A stretch of DNA of 64,000 nt, taken from positions 51,059 to 115,058 of the forward strand of contig NZ_JAFBEP010000008.1 of assembly GCF_016908775.1 (NCBI RefSeq), given 5' to 3'. Positions 7,952 through 17,332 of the stretch are shown here, in pieces. Below the pieces are notes generated by a model. The model saw only the letters and a list, made by a program, of their open reading frames with translations. It made no database searches and was not told the origin of the DNA. The stretch's first letter is position 1, and the number at the start of each line of letters is the position of its first letter. This stretch comes from Defluviitalea raffinosedens. Its GTDB lineage: Bacteria > Bacillota > Clostridia > Lachnospirales > Defluviitaleaceae. Made by a program: the position numbers and the translations under genes.

Positions 7952-8491
7952 ATGAATATAGGTGAAAAAATTAAATTGCTAAGAGTTACCAATGGTCTCA
8001 CACAGGAAGAATTGGCAAATCGTTGTGAATTAACCAAAGGATTTATTTCTCAACTGGAAAGAGATCTTACATCTCCTTCAATTGCGACATTAGTAGATAT
8101 TCTGGAATGTTTGGGAACGAACTTAAAAGATTTTTTCAATGAAAGCATCGAAGAAAAAATTGTATTTGAAAAAGAAGACACCTTTATTCAGGAAGATCTT
8201 GAAAATAAGAATGAAATTCATTGGATCGTTCCTAATGCTCAAAAAAATCTCATGGAACCGATTATGATCGTTTTAGAACCTGAAGGACAATCAAGTCCTC
8301 AAGATCCCCATGAGGGAGAAGAATTTGGGTACGTGTTGTCGGGAACTATTTTTGTGCATATTGGGAATAAAAAATATAAAGCTAAAAAGGGAGAATCTTT
8401 TTATTTCAAGCCTTCTATGACCCATTATATATCCAACGCAGGTAATTCAAAGGCAAAAGTTTTATGGCTCTGTACACCACCAAGTTTCTAA
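7952..8491 (+). CDS. XRE-cupin transcriptional regulator (PuuR-like)
   Basis: A 179-residue regulator with an N-terminal XRE helix-turn-helix (about residues 4-60, with LTQEELANRCELTKGFISQL) and a C-terminal cupin barrel (about 105-177, including PHEGEEFGYVLSGTI and FYFKPSMTHYISN). This architecture is found in PuuR-type regulators next to polyamine or amino-acid transport genes, where the cupin senses a small ligand. It is the first gene of the unit with potABCD, 30 bases upstream of potA. Inverted repeats in its promoter suggest autoregulation. The ligand is inferred to be putrescine or spermidine. Confidence 0.88.
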   Translation: MNIGEKIKLLRVTNGLTQEELANRCELTKGFISQLERDLTSPSIATLVDILECLGTNLKDFFNESIEEKIVFEKEDTFIQEDLENKNEIHWIVPNAQKNLMEPIMIVLEPEGQSSPQDPHEGEEFGYVLSGTIFVHIGNKKYKAKKGESFYFKPSMTHYISNAGNSKAKVLWLCTPPSF

Positions 8492-8521
8492 TTTAATTAT
8501 TATAAAAAGGAGGAAATGGAA

Positions 8522-9565
8522 ATGTCAGAAAATATTATCGAACTTGTAGATGTTTCTAAAAGCTATGGTTCTACAGAAGTTCTGAAAAACATCAACTTAT
8601 ACATCAGAAGAAATGAATTCTTAACTCTACTCGGTCCAAGTGGATGTGGCAAAACGACAACTTTAAGACTCATCGGAGGCTTTGAACAACCTACAAAAGG
8701 AAATATTTTGTTTGAAGGAAAAAATATCAATTCCCTTCCTCCTTATAAACGAAGAGTAAATACAGTATTCCAGAAATATGCACTATTTTCTCATATGACT
8801 GTAGAAGAAAATATTGCTTTTGGATTAAAAATAAAAAAACTTGATCCTAAAGTAATCAAAGAAAAAGTTCATAATATCTTAAACCTCGTTAACTTATCGG
8901 GTTATGAAAAGAGATCCATCGATTCTTTAAGCGGAGGTCAGCAACAAAGAATTGCTATTGCAAGAGCACTTGTCAATGAACCCGACGTACTTTTACTTGA
9001 CGAACCTCTTGGGGCCCTGGATTTAAAATTAAGACAGGACATGCAGGTTGAGTTAAAAAGAATGCAAAAGCAACTGGGAATCACATTTATATATGTGACC
9101 CATGACCAGGAAGAAGCTTTAACCATGTCGGATACCATAGTGGTTATGAAAGATGGGGTTATTCAGCAAATTGGTACGCCTGAAGATATATACAATGAAC
9201 CTAAAAACGCCTTTGTTGCAGATTTTATTGGTGAAAGTAATATTATACCCGGTTTAATGAAAAAAGATTATCTCGTTGAGTTTGCCAATACAACTTTTGA
9301 ATGTGTTGACAAAGGTTTTGGCACTAATCAGCCAGTAGATGTAGTGATCCGACCGGAAGATATCGAAGTAGGTGACGAAAACACCGGAATGCTTCAAGGA
9401 GTAGTAGAATCTGTAACTTTTAAAGGTGTTCATTATGAAATGATGATCAAAACAGATACATTTAGCTGGATGGTTCACAGTACTTCAATGCGTCCTCCAA
9501 AATCTCAAGTAGGACTTACGATATTGCCTTATAATATCCACATAATGAAAAAGGCGGTGGACTAA
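8522..9565 (+). CDS. potA: spermidine/putrescine ABC transporter ATP-binding protein
   Basis: A 347-residue ABC ATPase powering polyamine import. The nucleotide-binding domain shows Walker [10 protein letters not shown], signature LSGGQQQR, Walker B VLLLDEP and switch YVTHDQEEA; residues beyond about 240 form the TOBE-like regulatory domain ([10 protein letters not shown]). An earlier ATG at 8516 is only 2 bases from AAGGAGG, whereas the ATG at 8522 has 8-base spacing and is preferred. Its stop overlaps the start of potB by one base (TAATG). Gene order A-B-C-D matches the classical polyamine uptake operon. Confidence 0.95.
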   Translation: MSENIIELVDVSKSYGSTEVLKNINLYIRRNEFLTLLGPSGCGKTTTLRLIGGFEQPTKGNILFEGKNINSLPPYKRRVNTVFQKYALFSHMTVEENIAFGLKIKKLDPKVIKEKVHNILNLVNLSGYEKRSIDSLSGGQQQRIAIARALVNEPDVLLLDEPLGALDLKLRQDMQVELKRMQKQLGITFIYVTHDQEEALTMSDTIVVMKDGVIQQIGTPEDIYNEPKNAFVADFIGESNIIPGLMKKDYLVEFANTTFECVDKGFGTNQPVDVVIRPEDIEVGDENTGMLQGVVESVTFKGVHYEMMIKTDTFSWMVHSTSMRPPKSQVGLTILPYNIHIMKKAVD

Positions 9566-10395
9566 TGAAAAAGAAATGGATTTCTTATTCATATGTTTTG
9601 TGGATGACTGTTTTCATCGTTGTTCCATTAGTTCTTGTGCTGTTCTTCAGCTTCATGAGTTCTACCGATGGAGATTTTTCATTCACCCTGGAACATTACC
9701 GCCGTTTCATGGATTTTAAGGAACCTTACATTAAAGTATTATGGCGTTCTGTTTTACTTGCGGGAATCAGTACAATTATTTGCCTTGTATTAGGTTATCC
9801 TGTAGCTATGATTCTGGCCAGTAAAAAAATGAGCAAGAAAAGTTTCCTTATGTTTTTATTCGTTCTTCCCATGTGGATGAATTTTCTGCTCAGAACATAC
9901 GCCTGGATGACCTTATTAGAAAAAAATGGGTTTATCAATATGATTTTATCCTTCTTCAATATCGGCCCTCTTCAACTGCTTTATAATGAAGGGGCAGTGA
10001 TATTGGGTATGGTATATAATTTTCTGCCTTTTATGGTACTTCCCATTTATTCAGTATTGAGAAAAATCGATCATAGTGTTATTGAAGCTGCTGAAGATTT
10101 AGGTGCTGATCAATTCACTGTATTTAGAAAAATCATTTTCCCCTTAAGTTTGCCTGGGGTTTTTTCAGGTATATCCATGGTATTTATGCCTGCCGTAACA
10201 ACTTTTGTAATCTCAAGGCTTCTTGGCGGGGGGCAATTTATGCTGATTGGAAACCTTATAGAACGTCAATTCCTTTTAGCTGGAGACTGGAATTTCGGCT
10301 CAGCAGTGTCCATTGTCATGATGCTTATTATTCTTATCAGCATGGCAGTTATGTCAAAATATGATAAAGAGCATGAGGGGGGCGGATTATGGTAA
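9565..10395 (+). CDS. potB: spermidine/putrescine ABC transporter permease PotB
   Basis: A 276-residue inner-membrane permease with about six transmembrane helices and the cytoplasmic EAA loop (EAAEDLGADQFTVFRKIIFP) that docks on the ATPase. It begins in the stop codon of potA and overlaps potC by seven bases, so the three genes are translationally coupled. An N-terminal hydrophobic segment (YVLWMTVFIVVPLVLVLFF) is the first helix. It pairs with PotC to form the translocation channel. Confidence 0.94.
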   Translation: MKKKWISYSYVLWMTVFIVVPLVLVLFFSFMSSTDGDFSFTLEHYRRFMDFKEPYIKVLWRSVLLAGISTIICLVLGYPVAMILASKKMSKKSFLMFLFVLPMWMNFLLRTYAWMTLLEKNGFINMILSFFNIGPLQLLYNEGAVILGMVYNFLPFMVLPIYSVLRKIDHSVIEAAEDLGADQFTVFRKIIFPLSLPGVFSGISMVFMPAVTTFVISRLLGGGQFMLIGNLIERQFLLAGDWNFGSAVSIVMMLIILISMAVMSKYDKEHEGGGLW

Positions 10396-11165
10396 AAGAT
10401 ATATTTAATCGAATCTATTTATTTTTAATATTTGTATTTTTGTACGCCCCTATTGCTGTATTGATTATTTTTTCATTCAATAATTCAAAATCCAGAGCCA
10501 ACTGGAATGGATTCACACTGAAATGGTATTTACAGTTGTTTAAAGATCCAGATATTAAAAAAGCTCTATATTATACAGTAATTATTGCTATAATTTCTTC
10601 TATTATTTCAACCATCATAGGGACAGCAGCGGCAATAGGTATACACAATATGTCCAAATGGAAAAAAACCTTAGTAATGAATATTACCTATCTGCCAATT
10701 CTTAATCCAGATATTGTTACCGGAATATCTCTTATGATTTTATTTATATTTTTTAAAGTGCGATTAGGATTTGTTTCGATGCTTTTAGCACATATTACAT
10801 TTAACATCCCTTATGTAATTTTATCGGTAATGCCAAAGCTAAAGCAGCTGAACAAACATCTGTATGAAGCTGCCCTGGATTTGGGCGCTACGCCGGCTTA
10901 TGCATTTTTTAAAGTAATTATTCCAGAAATTATGCCGGGGATTATTACAGGAGCTCTGCTCGCTTTCACATTATCTTTGGATGATTTTGTTATAAGCTTT
11001 TTTACCGCTGGTTCAGGGGTAACAAATTTATCCATAACCATTTATTCTATGGCAAGACGCGGAGTAAATCCAACAATCAATGCATTATCCACTTTAATGT
11101 TCCTTTGTGTTCTGATTCTACTCTTTATTGTTAACAAGAGAACATCAAAAGATGCTAATGAGTAA
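10389..11165 (+). CDS. potC: spermidine/putrescine ABC transporter permease PotC
   Basis: A 258-residue permease with about six membrane helices and an EAA loop (YEAALDLGATPAYAFFKVII) near residue 160, the second half of the polyamine channel. It starts within the end of potB, following a GGGGGCGG ribosome site, and ends 14 bases before potD. The N-terminal FLFLYAPIAVLIIFSFNNSK-like region is typical of PotC. Confidence 0.94.
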   Translation: MVKDIFNRIYLFLIFVFLYAPIAVLIIFSFNNSKSRANWNGFTLKWYLQLFKDPDIKKALYYTVIIAIISSIISTIIGTAAAIGIHNMSKWKKTLVMNITYLPILNPDIVTGISLMILFIFFKVRLGFVSMLLAHITFNIPYVILSVMPKLKQLNKHLYEAALDLGATPAYAFFKVIIPEIMPGIITGALLAFTLSLDDFVISFFTAGSGVTNLSITIYSMARRGVNPTINALSTLMFLCVLILLFIVNKRTSKDANE

Positions 11166-11179
11166 GGAGGAAAAAATCA

Positions 11180-12220
11180 ATGAAAAAATGGAATTTAGCT
11201 GCTTTTTTGTTAATCCTTTTGACCGTTTTGGGGATCTCTGGATGCGGCCAACAAAATAAGGTTGTACTCAATGTTTACAATTGGGGCGATTATATTGATG
11301 AAAGTGTGATAGAAGATTTTGAAAAACAGTATAACATCAAAGTAAACTATGAAACCTTTGCTACGAATGAAGATATGTATGTTAAGATCAAATCGGGTGG
11401 AACGGATTATGATGTTATATTTCCTTCTGAATATATGATCGAAAAAATGATTAACGAAAACTTGCTCCAAAAACTGGATTTTAGCAACATTCCCAATTAT
11501 GCTTTAATCGATGACCAGTTCAAAAACCTCGATTATGATCCAAATAACGAATACTCTGTTCCTTATATGTGGGGAACTGTAGGTATTCTCTATAACAAAA
11601 CGATGGTAGATGATCCAGTGGATAGTTGGGACATTTTATGGAATGAAAAATATGCCGGACAAATCTTTATGCTGGACAGTCAAAGAGAGTCCATTGGAGT
11701 TGCCCTGCAGAAATTAGGTTATTCCTTAAACACAAGAGACGTTAATGAATTACAACAGGCAAAACAGGCATTGATTGAGCAAAAACCTCTTGTTCTGGCT
11801 TATGTTGGTGATGAAGTAAAAGATAAAATGATCGGTGGAGAAGCAGCCCTTGCTGTTGTTTGGTCCGGTGATGCAATTTATTGTAAAAGAGAAAATCCTG
11901 ATTTAGAATATGTCATTCCTAAAGAAGGTTCTAATTATTGGTTTGACGCAATGGCCATTCCTGTAACCTCTAAACACAAAAAGGAAGCAGAGATGTTTAT
12001 CAATTACCTTTGTGAAACAGAGGTCGCTTTAAAAAATACCGATTACATTGGATATTCCACTCCCCATGCCAAAGCAAAAGAAATGCTTTCTGAAGAGTTG
12101 AAAAATGACAGAGCTGCATATCCGCTTCCAGAAGATATTGCAAGATGCGAAGTCTATAAAGACTTAGGTGATTTTGTTACAGAATTCGATAAAGTATGGA
12201 CTGAGATCATGGCTCAATAA
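11180..12220 (+). CDS. potD: spermidine/putrescine-binding lipoprotein PotD
   Basis: A 346-residue extracellular binding protein. The lipoprotein signal peptide ends in the lipobox ISGC (Cys about residue 22), so it is anchored to the outer face of the membrane. The mature part starts VLNVYNWGDYIDESVIEDFE, the hallmark of PotD/PotF proteins, and includes PYMWGTVGILYNK and an acidic binding-site region. AAGGAGG precedes the ATG. It is the last gene of the potABCD operon and is followed by a terminator. Whether putrescine or spermidine is preferred cannot be told from sequence alone. Confidence 0.94.
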   Translation: MKKWNLAAFLLILLTVLGISGCGQQNKVVLNVYNWGDYIDESVIEDFEKQYNIKVNYETFATNEDMYVKIKSGGTDYDVIFPSEYMIEKMINENLLQKLDFSNIPNYALIDDQFKNLDYDPNNEYSVPYMWGTVGILYNKTMVDDPVDSWDILWNEKYAGQIFMLDSQRESIGVALQKLGYSLNTRDVNELQQAKQALIEQKPLVLAYVGDEVKDKMIGGEAALAVVWSGDAIYCKRENPDLEYVIPKEGSNYWFDAMAIPVTSKHKKEAEMFINYLCETEVALKNTDYIGYSTPHAKAKEMLSEELKNDRAAYPLPEDIARCEVYKDLGDFVTEFDKVWTEIMAQ

Positions 12221-12227
12221 TAAATAC

Positions 12228-12283
12228 CTCCAGGCAGAGTTGTCTTATAAATTCATATAAGATAATGAGTCTGGAGTTTTTTT
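12228..12283 (+). terminator. terminator of the pot operon
   Basis: CTCCAG (12228-12233) pairs with CTGGAG (12271-12276), followed by seven T; an inner CTTATA/TATAAG hairpin extends the fold. Confidence 0.75.
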
Positions 12284-12323
12284 ATGACATTTTAAGAATC
12301 AGTGCCTTTTTTGAATAAAACAT

Positions 12324-12352
12324 CATATACTATTAATGGAAATTAATAGTAT
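12324..12352 (+). promoter_or_regulatory. palindrome and possible sporulation -10 box before the SleC-like gene
   Basis: ATACTATTAAT and ATTAATAGTAT form an 11-bp perfect inverted repeat around GGAA (12327-12352), ending just before the ribosome site. CATATACTA (12324-12332) fits the CATANNNTA -10 pattern of late mother-cell sigma factors, but no convincing -35 box is seen. It could be an operator, an mRNA 5' hairpin or a promoter element. Confidence 0.35.
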
Positions 12353-12366
12353 AGAGAGGGGATGCC

Positions 12367-13650
12367 ATGTTTAGACGATATCCTGCTACAATGGCGCGCC
12401 AATCGACCGGCAAGCTTGTTGTAGATGTTTTTACAAGGGGCCAAAACAAAACTCTTTCCCCTGTTCCCGATGCAACTGTAGTCATCCGTGAAAGATCAAA
12501 TGGCACAAGGCAAAGACAGCCTGTAGAAGTACTTAGAACCAATGAATCCGGAAAAACAGAAACCATATCCCTCAGCAGCCCTCCCATGGAACTAACTCAG
12601 GAACCTCCTCAGGAGCAACCTTATTCAACTTATGATATTGAAATACAAGCACCCGGATATACCACATTATTAATAGAAGGTACTCAAATTTTTGCTGATA
12701 CCACTGCAATCCAAAATGTAACCTTAGAGCCGGCAGGCGAAATGGAAAGACAATTGAATGAAATCTTTATCCAACCCCATACCCTTTGGGGATCCTATCC
12801 GCCTAAAATCCCGGAAGCCGAAATTAAACCAGAACCTCCGCCAACCGGCTTTATTGTATTGGATCAGCCGGTTATCCCCCAATATGTTATTGTGCATGCC
12901 GGAGTTCCCGATGACCCTTCAGCACCTAATTATTATGTAGGCTTTAAAGATTATATAAAAAATGTAGCTTCCAGCGAAATCTTCCCTACATGGCCTGAGA
13001 ATACAATTCGCTCCAATGTTCTTGCGATTTTATCTTTCACTCTTAACCGAGTATTTACTGAATGGTACAGGGGAAAAGGAAAGAATTTTACAATTACCTC
13101 TTCTACTGCTTATGATCATGCATTCTTCTACGGAAGAAATATTTATGATTCAGTATCGGCCATTGTAGATGAATTGTTTGTAAATTACATTAAACGTCCC
13201 AACATCCGACAACCTCTTTTAACTCAATACTGTGACGGTGTAAAAGTAGAATGCCCTAACTGGATGACTCAATGGGGGTCCAAGAATTTAGGCGATCAAG
13301 GATTGGATGCTATAAGCATTCTTAGAAGTTTTTACGGTCAAGACATTTATCTTGATACAGCAGTCAAAGTGTCCGGTATTCCTTCTTCCTTCCCAGGATA
13401 CAATCTGACCATAGGTTCCAGTGGTGCACCTGTCAGAACCATACAAGAACAGCTCAATGCCATCTCAAATAGCTTCCCGGCAATCCCCAAGGTAAGAGTG
13501 GACGGAAGTTATGGCCAGCAAACTGCCGATGCCGTCAAAAAATTTCAAGAAGTATTTAATATGCCCGTTAATGGAATAGTAGACCAGCCTACATGGTACA
13601 GAATATCCGATATATACGTTGGCGTTACAAGAATGGCTGAATTGGTATAA
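12367..13650 (+). CDS. sleC: SleC-like spore cortex-lytic protein with peptidoglycan-binding domain
   Basis: A 427-residue protein with three parts: an N-terminal region with a beta-sandwich look (residues 15-115, GKLVVDVFTRG and a YDIEIQAPGY segment), a central region resembling the SpoIID lytic transglycosylase fold (residues 185-290, with the candidate catalytic Glu in ASSEIFPTWPENTIRSN near 204), and a C-terminal peptidoglycan-binding domain (about 345-425). Length and order agree with SleC of clostridia (about 440 residues), which is made as a proenzyme in the spore and cut by Csp proteases during germination. No classical signal peptide is seen. GAGAGGGG precedes the ATG. A Csp-like protease gene lies 10 kb away. 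The assignment is by architecture and is not certain. Confidence 0.75.
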   Translation: MFRRYPATMARQSTGKLVVDVFTRGQNKTLSPVPDATVVIRERSNGTRQRQPVEVLRTNESGKTETISLSSPPMELTQEPPQEQPYSTYDIEIQAPGYTTLLIEGTQIFADTTAIQNVTLEPAGEMERQLNEIFIQPHTLWGSYPPKIPEAEIKPEPPPTGFIVLDQPVIPQYVIVHAGVPDDPSAPNYYVGFKDYIKNVASSEIFPTWPENTIRSNVLAILSFTLNRVFTEWYRGKGKNFTITSSTAYDHAFFYGRNIYDSVSAIVDELFVNYIKRPNIRQPLLTQYCDGVKVECPNWMTQWGSKNLGDQGLDAISILRSFYGQDIYLDTAVKVSGIPSSFPGYNLTIGSSGAPVRTIQEQLNAISNSFPAIPKVRVDGSYGQQTADAVKKFQEVFNMPVNGIVDQPTWYRISDIYVGVTRMAELV

Positions 13651-13652
13651 GA

Positions 13653-13680
13653 AAGAGTTTCGCTTGCGAAACTCTTTTCT
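13653..13680 (+). terminator. terminator of the SleC-like gene
   Basis: AAGAGTTTCGC and GCGAAACTCTT form an 11-bp perfect stem around TT, followed by a T-rich stretch, directly after the stop codon. Confidence 0.88.
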
Positions 13681-13774
13681 GTTAATGTGACTTAAATCAT
13701 ATTAAATGCTTATACTATACCCTATAATACAAATATAAAGATTATGAGCCTGGAATATTTAAGGAGGAATTACA

Positions 13775-14335
13775 ATGGATGCAATTACACTTCTAATGGA
13801 AGAACACAAGAATATTAAAAGAGCCTTAACCTGTATAAGAAAACTATGTATAGCCATTTTAAATGGTAAAGCAGTGGATACTACTCTATTCTATCAAATA
13901 ATCGATTTTGTGAGAAATTATGCAGACAGGCATCACCATAGCAAAGAAGAAACCATACTTTTTAAGAAAATGTCTGACGAGTTGGGTGAAAGAATTGCTA
14001 ATGGTCCTATTTATGGAATGCTTGCTGAACATGACCTTGGGAGATTATTCATGATGAATTTAGAAAATGCTCTAAAAGAAATTGAAAAAGACAATCTTGA
14101 CGCCAGAGTGGATGTCATCGCCAATGCCATTGCCTATACCGATTTACTTCACCGACATATTCAGAAAGAAGATACTGCCATATATACCTTTGCCCAAAAG
14201 CAACTTTCTGATGAAGCCCTGTCTGAAGTGGAAGCAAAATGCAAAAAAGCTGAACAAGCGGCAAAAGAAAAAAATATTCAAAATAAATATCTCGAATTCT
14301 TAGATCATTTAGAAGAAATCACAGCCAATCTGTAA
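13775..14335 (+). CDS. hemerythrin-like iron-binding protein
   Basis: A 186-residue four-helix protein of the hemerythrin HHE family, which binds a di-iron centre and senses or handles oxygen, nitric oxide or iron in anaerobes. The ligand segments are in order: EEHKNI near residue 10, DRHHHSKEE near 51-59, AEHDLGR near 85, and HRHIQKEDT near 128-136. TAAGGAGG stands before the ATG. It is a single gene with a TATAAT-like box (in CCTATAATAC) about 45 bases upstream. Nearby rubrerythrin suggests a local oxygen-defence theme. Confidence 0.88.
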   Translation: MDAITLLMEEHKNIKRALTCIRKLCIAILNGKAVDTTLFYQIIDFVRNYADRHHHSKEETILFKKMSDELGERIANGPIYGMLAEHDLGRLFMMNLENALKEIEKDNLDARVDVIANAIAYTDLLHRHIQKEDTAIYTFAQKQLSDEALSEVEAKCKKAEQAAKEKNIQNKYLEFLDHLEEITANL

Positions 14336-14404
14336 AAGTTATATAGAACTGCTCGTATTATATAGTCTAGTACAAAATTTAAAAATTTAACTGAATAAAC
14401 ACAA

Positions 14405-14430
14405 AAAAGAGCGATCATTCGCTCCTTTTA
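14405..14430. terminator. bidirectional terminator between hemerythrin and asparaginase genes
   Basis: GAGCGA-4-TCGCTC (14409-14424) with an A-tract before and a T-tract after lies between two convergent genes and overlaps the end of the asparaginase gene. Confidence 0.8.
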
Positions 14431-15420
14431 TATTGTGCTGTATAATCCTTTTTCAAACAGATTTTTTACTTCGTTCATATCATTGGTTATACCTAAAATA
14501 AGCATAAGCTTTATTCTTGCCTTCTGTCCTGACATATTATCTCCAAGGATCACCCCTAAATCTCTTAACTCTTTTCCCCCTCCAGGATAACCGTATGAAT
14601 CCAATACTCTGCCCTTCGGACATCTGGATACCAGTACCACTGGAATATTCTTCGAAATAGCATATTGTATACCTTCTACCATCTGAGGGGGTACGTTACC
14701 CCGTCCCATACCTTCAATCACAATGCCTTTCATACCGGAATCTACGCTGAATTTTATAAAAGAAGAATCCATTCCTGCTCCTGCTTTAATAAGAGCAATT
14801 CTAGGCTCAATAGTATCGGTCAAAATATGCTGTCTGCTTTTTCTCTTTCGATAATAAATTACTTTATCCTGGTCCACTATACCCAAGGGGCCAAAATCCA
14901 TACTTTGAAAGGTATCCAAAGCCAAGGTATGGGTTTTTGTCACCTCGTCCGCTGAATTTACCTGATTATTCATGACAACCAATACGCCTTTGTTCATTGA
15001 TTCGCTGGAACATACTGTACAAATGGAAGCTGCCAAGTTAGCAGGACCATCATAGCCAAGCTCAGAACTGTTTCTCATCGCCCCAGTTACGACCACGGGC
15101 TTTTGCTCATGTAAAATTAAATCCAGAAAATAAGCTGTTTCTTCCAAGCTATCCGTACCATGGGTAATAATTACTCCAGCGATATCTGGACGATCTATAA
15201 ACTCTTTTGTAATTTTTGATAATTCCAGCATCATTTCAGGAGTGATATGAGGTCCCGGATAATTCCCATATACAAATGGTTCAATATGAGCCATTTTTTC
15301 AATACCAGTTACCTTTGCCAAAATTTCTTCACCGGATAGAGCGGGAATGGCTGCCTTTAACCGCTCATCCGCTTTCATGGATATCGTTCCGCCAGTAAAA
15401 ATTACAGCTACTTTTTTCAA
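14428..15420 (-). CDS. L-asparaginase
   Basis: A 330-residue asparaginase/glutaminase family amidohydrolase, converting L-asparagine to aspartate and ammonia. The two catalytic threonine motifs are present: FTGGTIS near residue 10 and ITHGTDSLEETAYFLDL near residue 86; a later YPGGGKELRDLGV segment is also typical. No signal peptide, so a cytoplasmic (type I-like) enzyme is likely. GAGGTGAG precedes the ATG. It is a single gene that converges on the hemerythrin gene. Confidence 0.93.
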   Translation of the reverse strand: MKKVAVIFTGGTISMKADERLKAAIPALSGEEILAKVTGIEKMAHIEPFVYGNYPGPHITPEMMLELSKITKEFIDRPDIAGVIITHGTDSLEETAYFLDLILHEQKPVVVTGAMRNSSELGYDGPANLAASICTVCSSESMNKGVLVVMNNQVNSADEVTKTHTLALDTFQSMDFGPLGIVDQDKVIYYRKRKSRQHILTDTIEPRIALIKAGAGMDSSFIKFSVDSGMKGIVIEGMGRGNVPPQMVEGIQYAISKNIPVVLVSRCPKGRVLDSYGYPGGGKELRDLGVILGDNMSGQKARIKLMLILGITNDMNEVKNLFEKGLYSTI

Positions 15421-15557
15421 TTTCTCACCTCATTGTAGAATAATCTAGAATTGTAGCATATTATGTATGATTTTATTATACTTCTTTATATAAAGATATA
15501 TCAATTAAAAAAATTAAATTGTTGATTCTGAAGACTGGTATAATTTACTTTTTATCT

Positions 15558-15570
15558 TTTTATGCTATAA
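15558..15570 (+). promoter_or_regulatory. extended -10 promoter of rubrerythrin
   Basis: TATAAT at 15565-15570 is preceded by TGC, giving an extended -10 element; the -35 region is weak. It lies about 47 bases before the rubrerythrin start. Confidence 0.5.
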
Positions 15571-15616
15571 TAGTATATGTAATTAACTATCTACAATTTA
15601 AGAGGGGGTAATAAGA

Positions 15617-16207
15617 ATGAAATCACTAAAAGGCACCAGAACGGCTGAAAACTTACTTAAATCTTTTGCTGGAGAATCTCAGGCAAGAAACCGTTATACA
15701 TATTATGCATCTGTTGCGAAAAAAGAAGGTTATGTGCAAATTGCAAATATCTTTACTGAAACTGCTGACAACGAAAAAGAACACGCAAAAAGATTTTTTA
15801 AATTCTTAAGTGCTGATCCTGAATTAAACGGAACGGCTCTTCAAATCACTGCAGACTATCCTATTGCATTAGGAAATACCTTAGAAAATCTCAAAGCTGC
15901 TGCATCCGGAGAAAATGAGGAATGGTCAGATCTTTATCCTGCTTTTGCAGATATAGCTGCTGAAGAAGGCTTCTCTGAAATCGCTGCAGTATACAGAAAA
16001 ATAGCAGATGCAGAAAAAAGACATGAAACAAGATTTAATAAATTAGCAGCAAATCTTGAAAATGGTACTGTATTCAAGAAAGATGAAGTTGTTTTATGGA
16101 AATGCAATAACTGCGGATATATCCATGAAGGAACAGAAGCTCCAAAGCTTTGCCCGGCTTGTGCTCATCCTCAATCTTACTTTGAAGTATTCGTTGAAAC
16201 ATATTAA
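15617..16207 (+). CDS. rubrerythrin
   Basis: A 196-residue peroxide-reducing protein of anaerobes. The N-terminal four-helix domain carries the di-iron ligands in ESQARNRY, ETADNEKEHAKR, AAEEGFSEIA and DAEKRHETRF; the C-terminal rubredoxin-like domain has the cysteine pairs CNNCGY and CPACAHP that bind one iron. It reduces hydrogen peroxide to water with electrons from rubredoxin or NADH oxidoreductases. AGAGGGGG precedes the ATG. A single-gene unit with its own promoter and terminator. Confidence 0.96.
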   Translation: MKSLKGTRTAENLLKSFAGESQARNRYTYYASVAKKEGYVQIANIFTETADNEKEHAKRFFKFLSADPELNGTALQITADYPIALGNTLENLKAAASGENEEWSDLYPAFADIAAEEGFSEIAAVYRKIADAEKRHETRFNKLAANLENGTVFKKDEVVLWKCNNCGYIHEGTEAPKLCPACAHPQSYFEVFVETY

Positions 16208-16242
16208 AACTACAGCACTATAAAAATATGAAATGCTAATAT

Positions 16243-16308
16243 AATGCCTCCAAAGTAAACCGGTTAGTTAATAAAAAGCTAAATGCCTGCCTGGAGGCAT
16301 TTTTTTGT
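16243..16308 (+). terminator. long-loop terminator of rubrerythrin
   Basis: AATGCCTCCA (16243-16252) pairs with TGGAGGCATT (16292-16301), followed by a T-run. The 39-base loop is unusually long. Confidence 0.7.
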
Positions 16309-16383
16309 GGAAAAAATTAAACCATCCTTAGAAATGAACCCGAAAGCTTGTGCCTCTCAATGTAAAAACTATCTTTCACATAA

Positions 16384-16468
16384 TAAAAAAACAGGATGAA
16401 TAGTTCTGTTAGAATACAGAAACCATGCATCCCAATATGAATGATATTTTGATTATGCCTATCCTGTT
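16384..16468 (-). terminator. nested terminator after the GntR regulator gene
   Basis: On the minus strand AACAGGAT (16461-16468) pairs with ATCCTGTT (16390-16397), followed by seven T; an inner TTCTGT/ACAGAA hairpin lies in the loop. Confidence 0.65.
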
Positions 16469-16547
16469 AACAATAATTAATTTCACGATTCTATTCAGCC
16501 TTAATGATCAATAATTATCTTTAATTATGGCATGAATTATTTCTATA

Positions 16548-17261
16548 TCACCTGAAACTTCTACCTAAAAAGCTATCATTGAAATTTTGTTTAAAATAGC
16601 TCGGATATTTTTCAACAATATTATCTTTTTGAGATATAATTCGGGCGAAATGCTGACGGATTGACTGAAGGATCATATCGATATTCTTCTCTTTTATATA
16701 ATGGATAATCTGTCTATGTTGCTTTATCACATCTTCTGAAATTTCTAAATCCCACAATGTAATTAACCGCAGTCTTCTATAATGACCGGAAATACTCTCA
16801 ATTAAATTCCATGACATTTCCTTTTCCGCAACATTAAAAAATATCGAATGAAACTCATCATCATAATCTAAGAAAGAAATATAATCCTGATTCTGTAAGC
16901 TTATATTTTGCATCTCAATTAAGCTTTCTAATTTAATAATAGAGCTATCATCATAACAGTTCATGAATAGTAAAATTGCTTTCTCTTCCAAACTGCTTCT
17001 GATAAATTTTTCTTCTTCAACTCTTTTCAAATCTATTTTAGAAACATAAGTGCCTCTTTGTGCAAAAATATCAACTAGTCCTTCTTTACCCAATTTAATA
17101 ATGCTATCACGAACGGGGGAACGGCTTACTCCCAACTTTTGTGCGATCTCTTTAATAACAAGTGGTTCTCCCGGTTCTAAGTTCAGTTCAATAATTTCTT
17201 TTCTTAAACTATAATAGATGCTGTCTCCTATATTCGAAATTTGATTTAATGTTAAGTTCAT
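16548..17261 (-). CDS. GntR-family (FadR/FCD) regulator of the hexuronate module
   Basis: A 237-residue regulator: winged helix-turn-helix at residues 12-75 (EIAQKLGVSRSPVRDSIIKL) and a helical FCD ligand domain at about 90-215 with candidate metal and ligand residues DYDDEFHSIFF and the HRQIIHYI stretch. FCD regulators next to uxu genes usually respond to a sugar acid such as fructuronate or glucuronate. It lies downstream of the TRAP genes behind a hairpin and may be read through from them. Two identical palindromes in the dctP/uxuA promoter region are its likely operators. AAAGGAGGGG precedes the start. Confidence 0.88.
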   Translation of the reverse strand: MNLTLNQISNIGDSIYYSLRKEIIELNLEPGEPLVIKEIAQKLGVSRSPVRDSIIKLGKEGLVDIFAQRGTYVSKIDLKRVEEEKFIRSSLEEKAILLFMNCYDDSSIIKLESLIEMQNISLQNQDYISFLDYDDEFHSIFFNVAEKEMSWNLIESISGHYRRLRLITLWDLEISEDVIKQHRQIIHYIKEKNIDMILQSIRQHFARIISQKDNIVEKYPSYFKQNFNDSFLGRSFR

Positions 17262-17332
17262 TCCATCCCCTCCTTTCTCAATTATAAAATATTCTAATAT
17301 ACTATATCAACCAATTCAATTCATTCTTATAG

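Larger units (their letters stand above)
16208..16547. other. 340-bp gap with two facing terminators
   Basis: The gap holds the rubrerythrin terminator and a minus-strand terminator after the GntR gene, listed separately. The stretch between them (16308-16383) shows no open frame with a ribosome site and no structure I can name. Confidence 0.6.
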
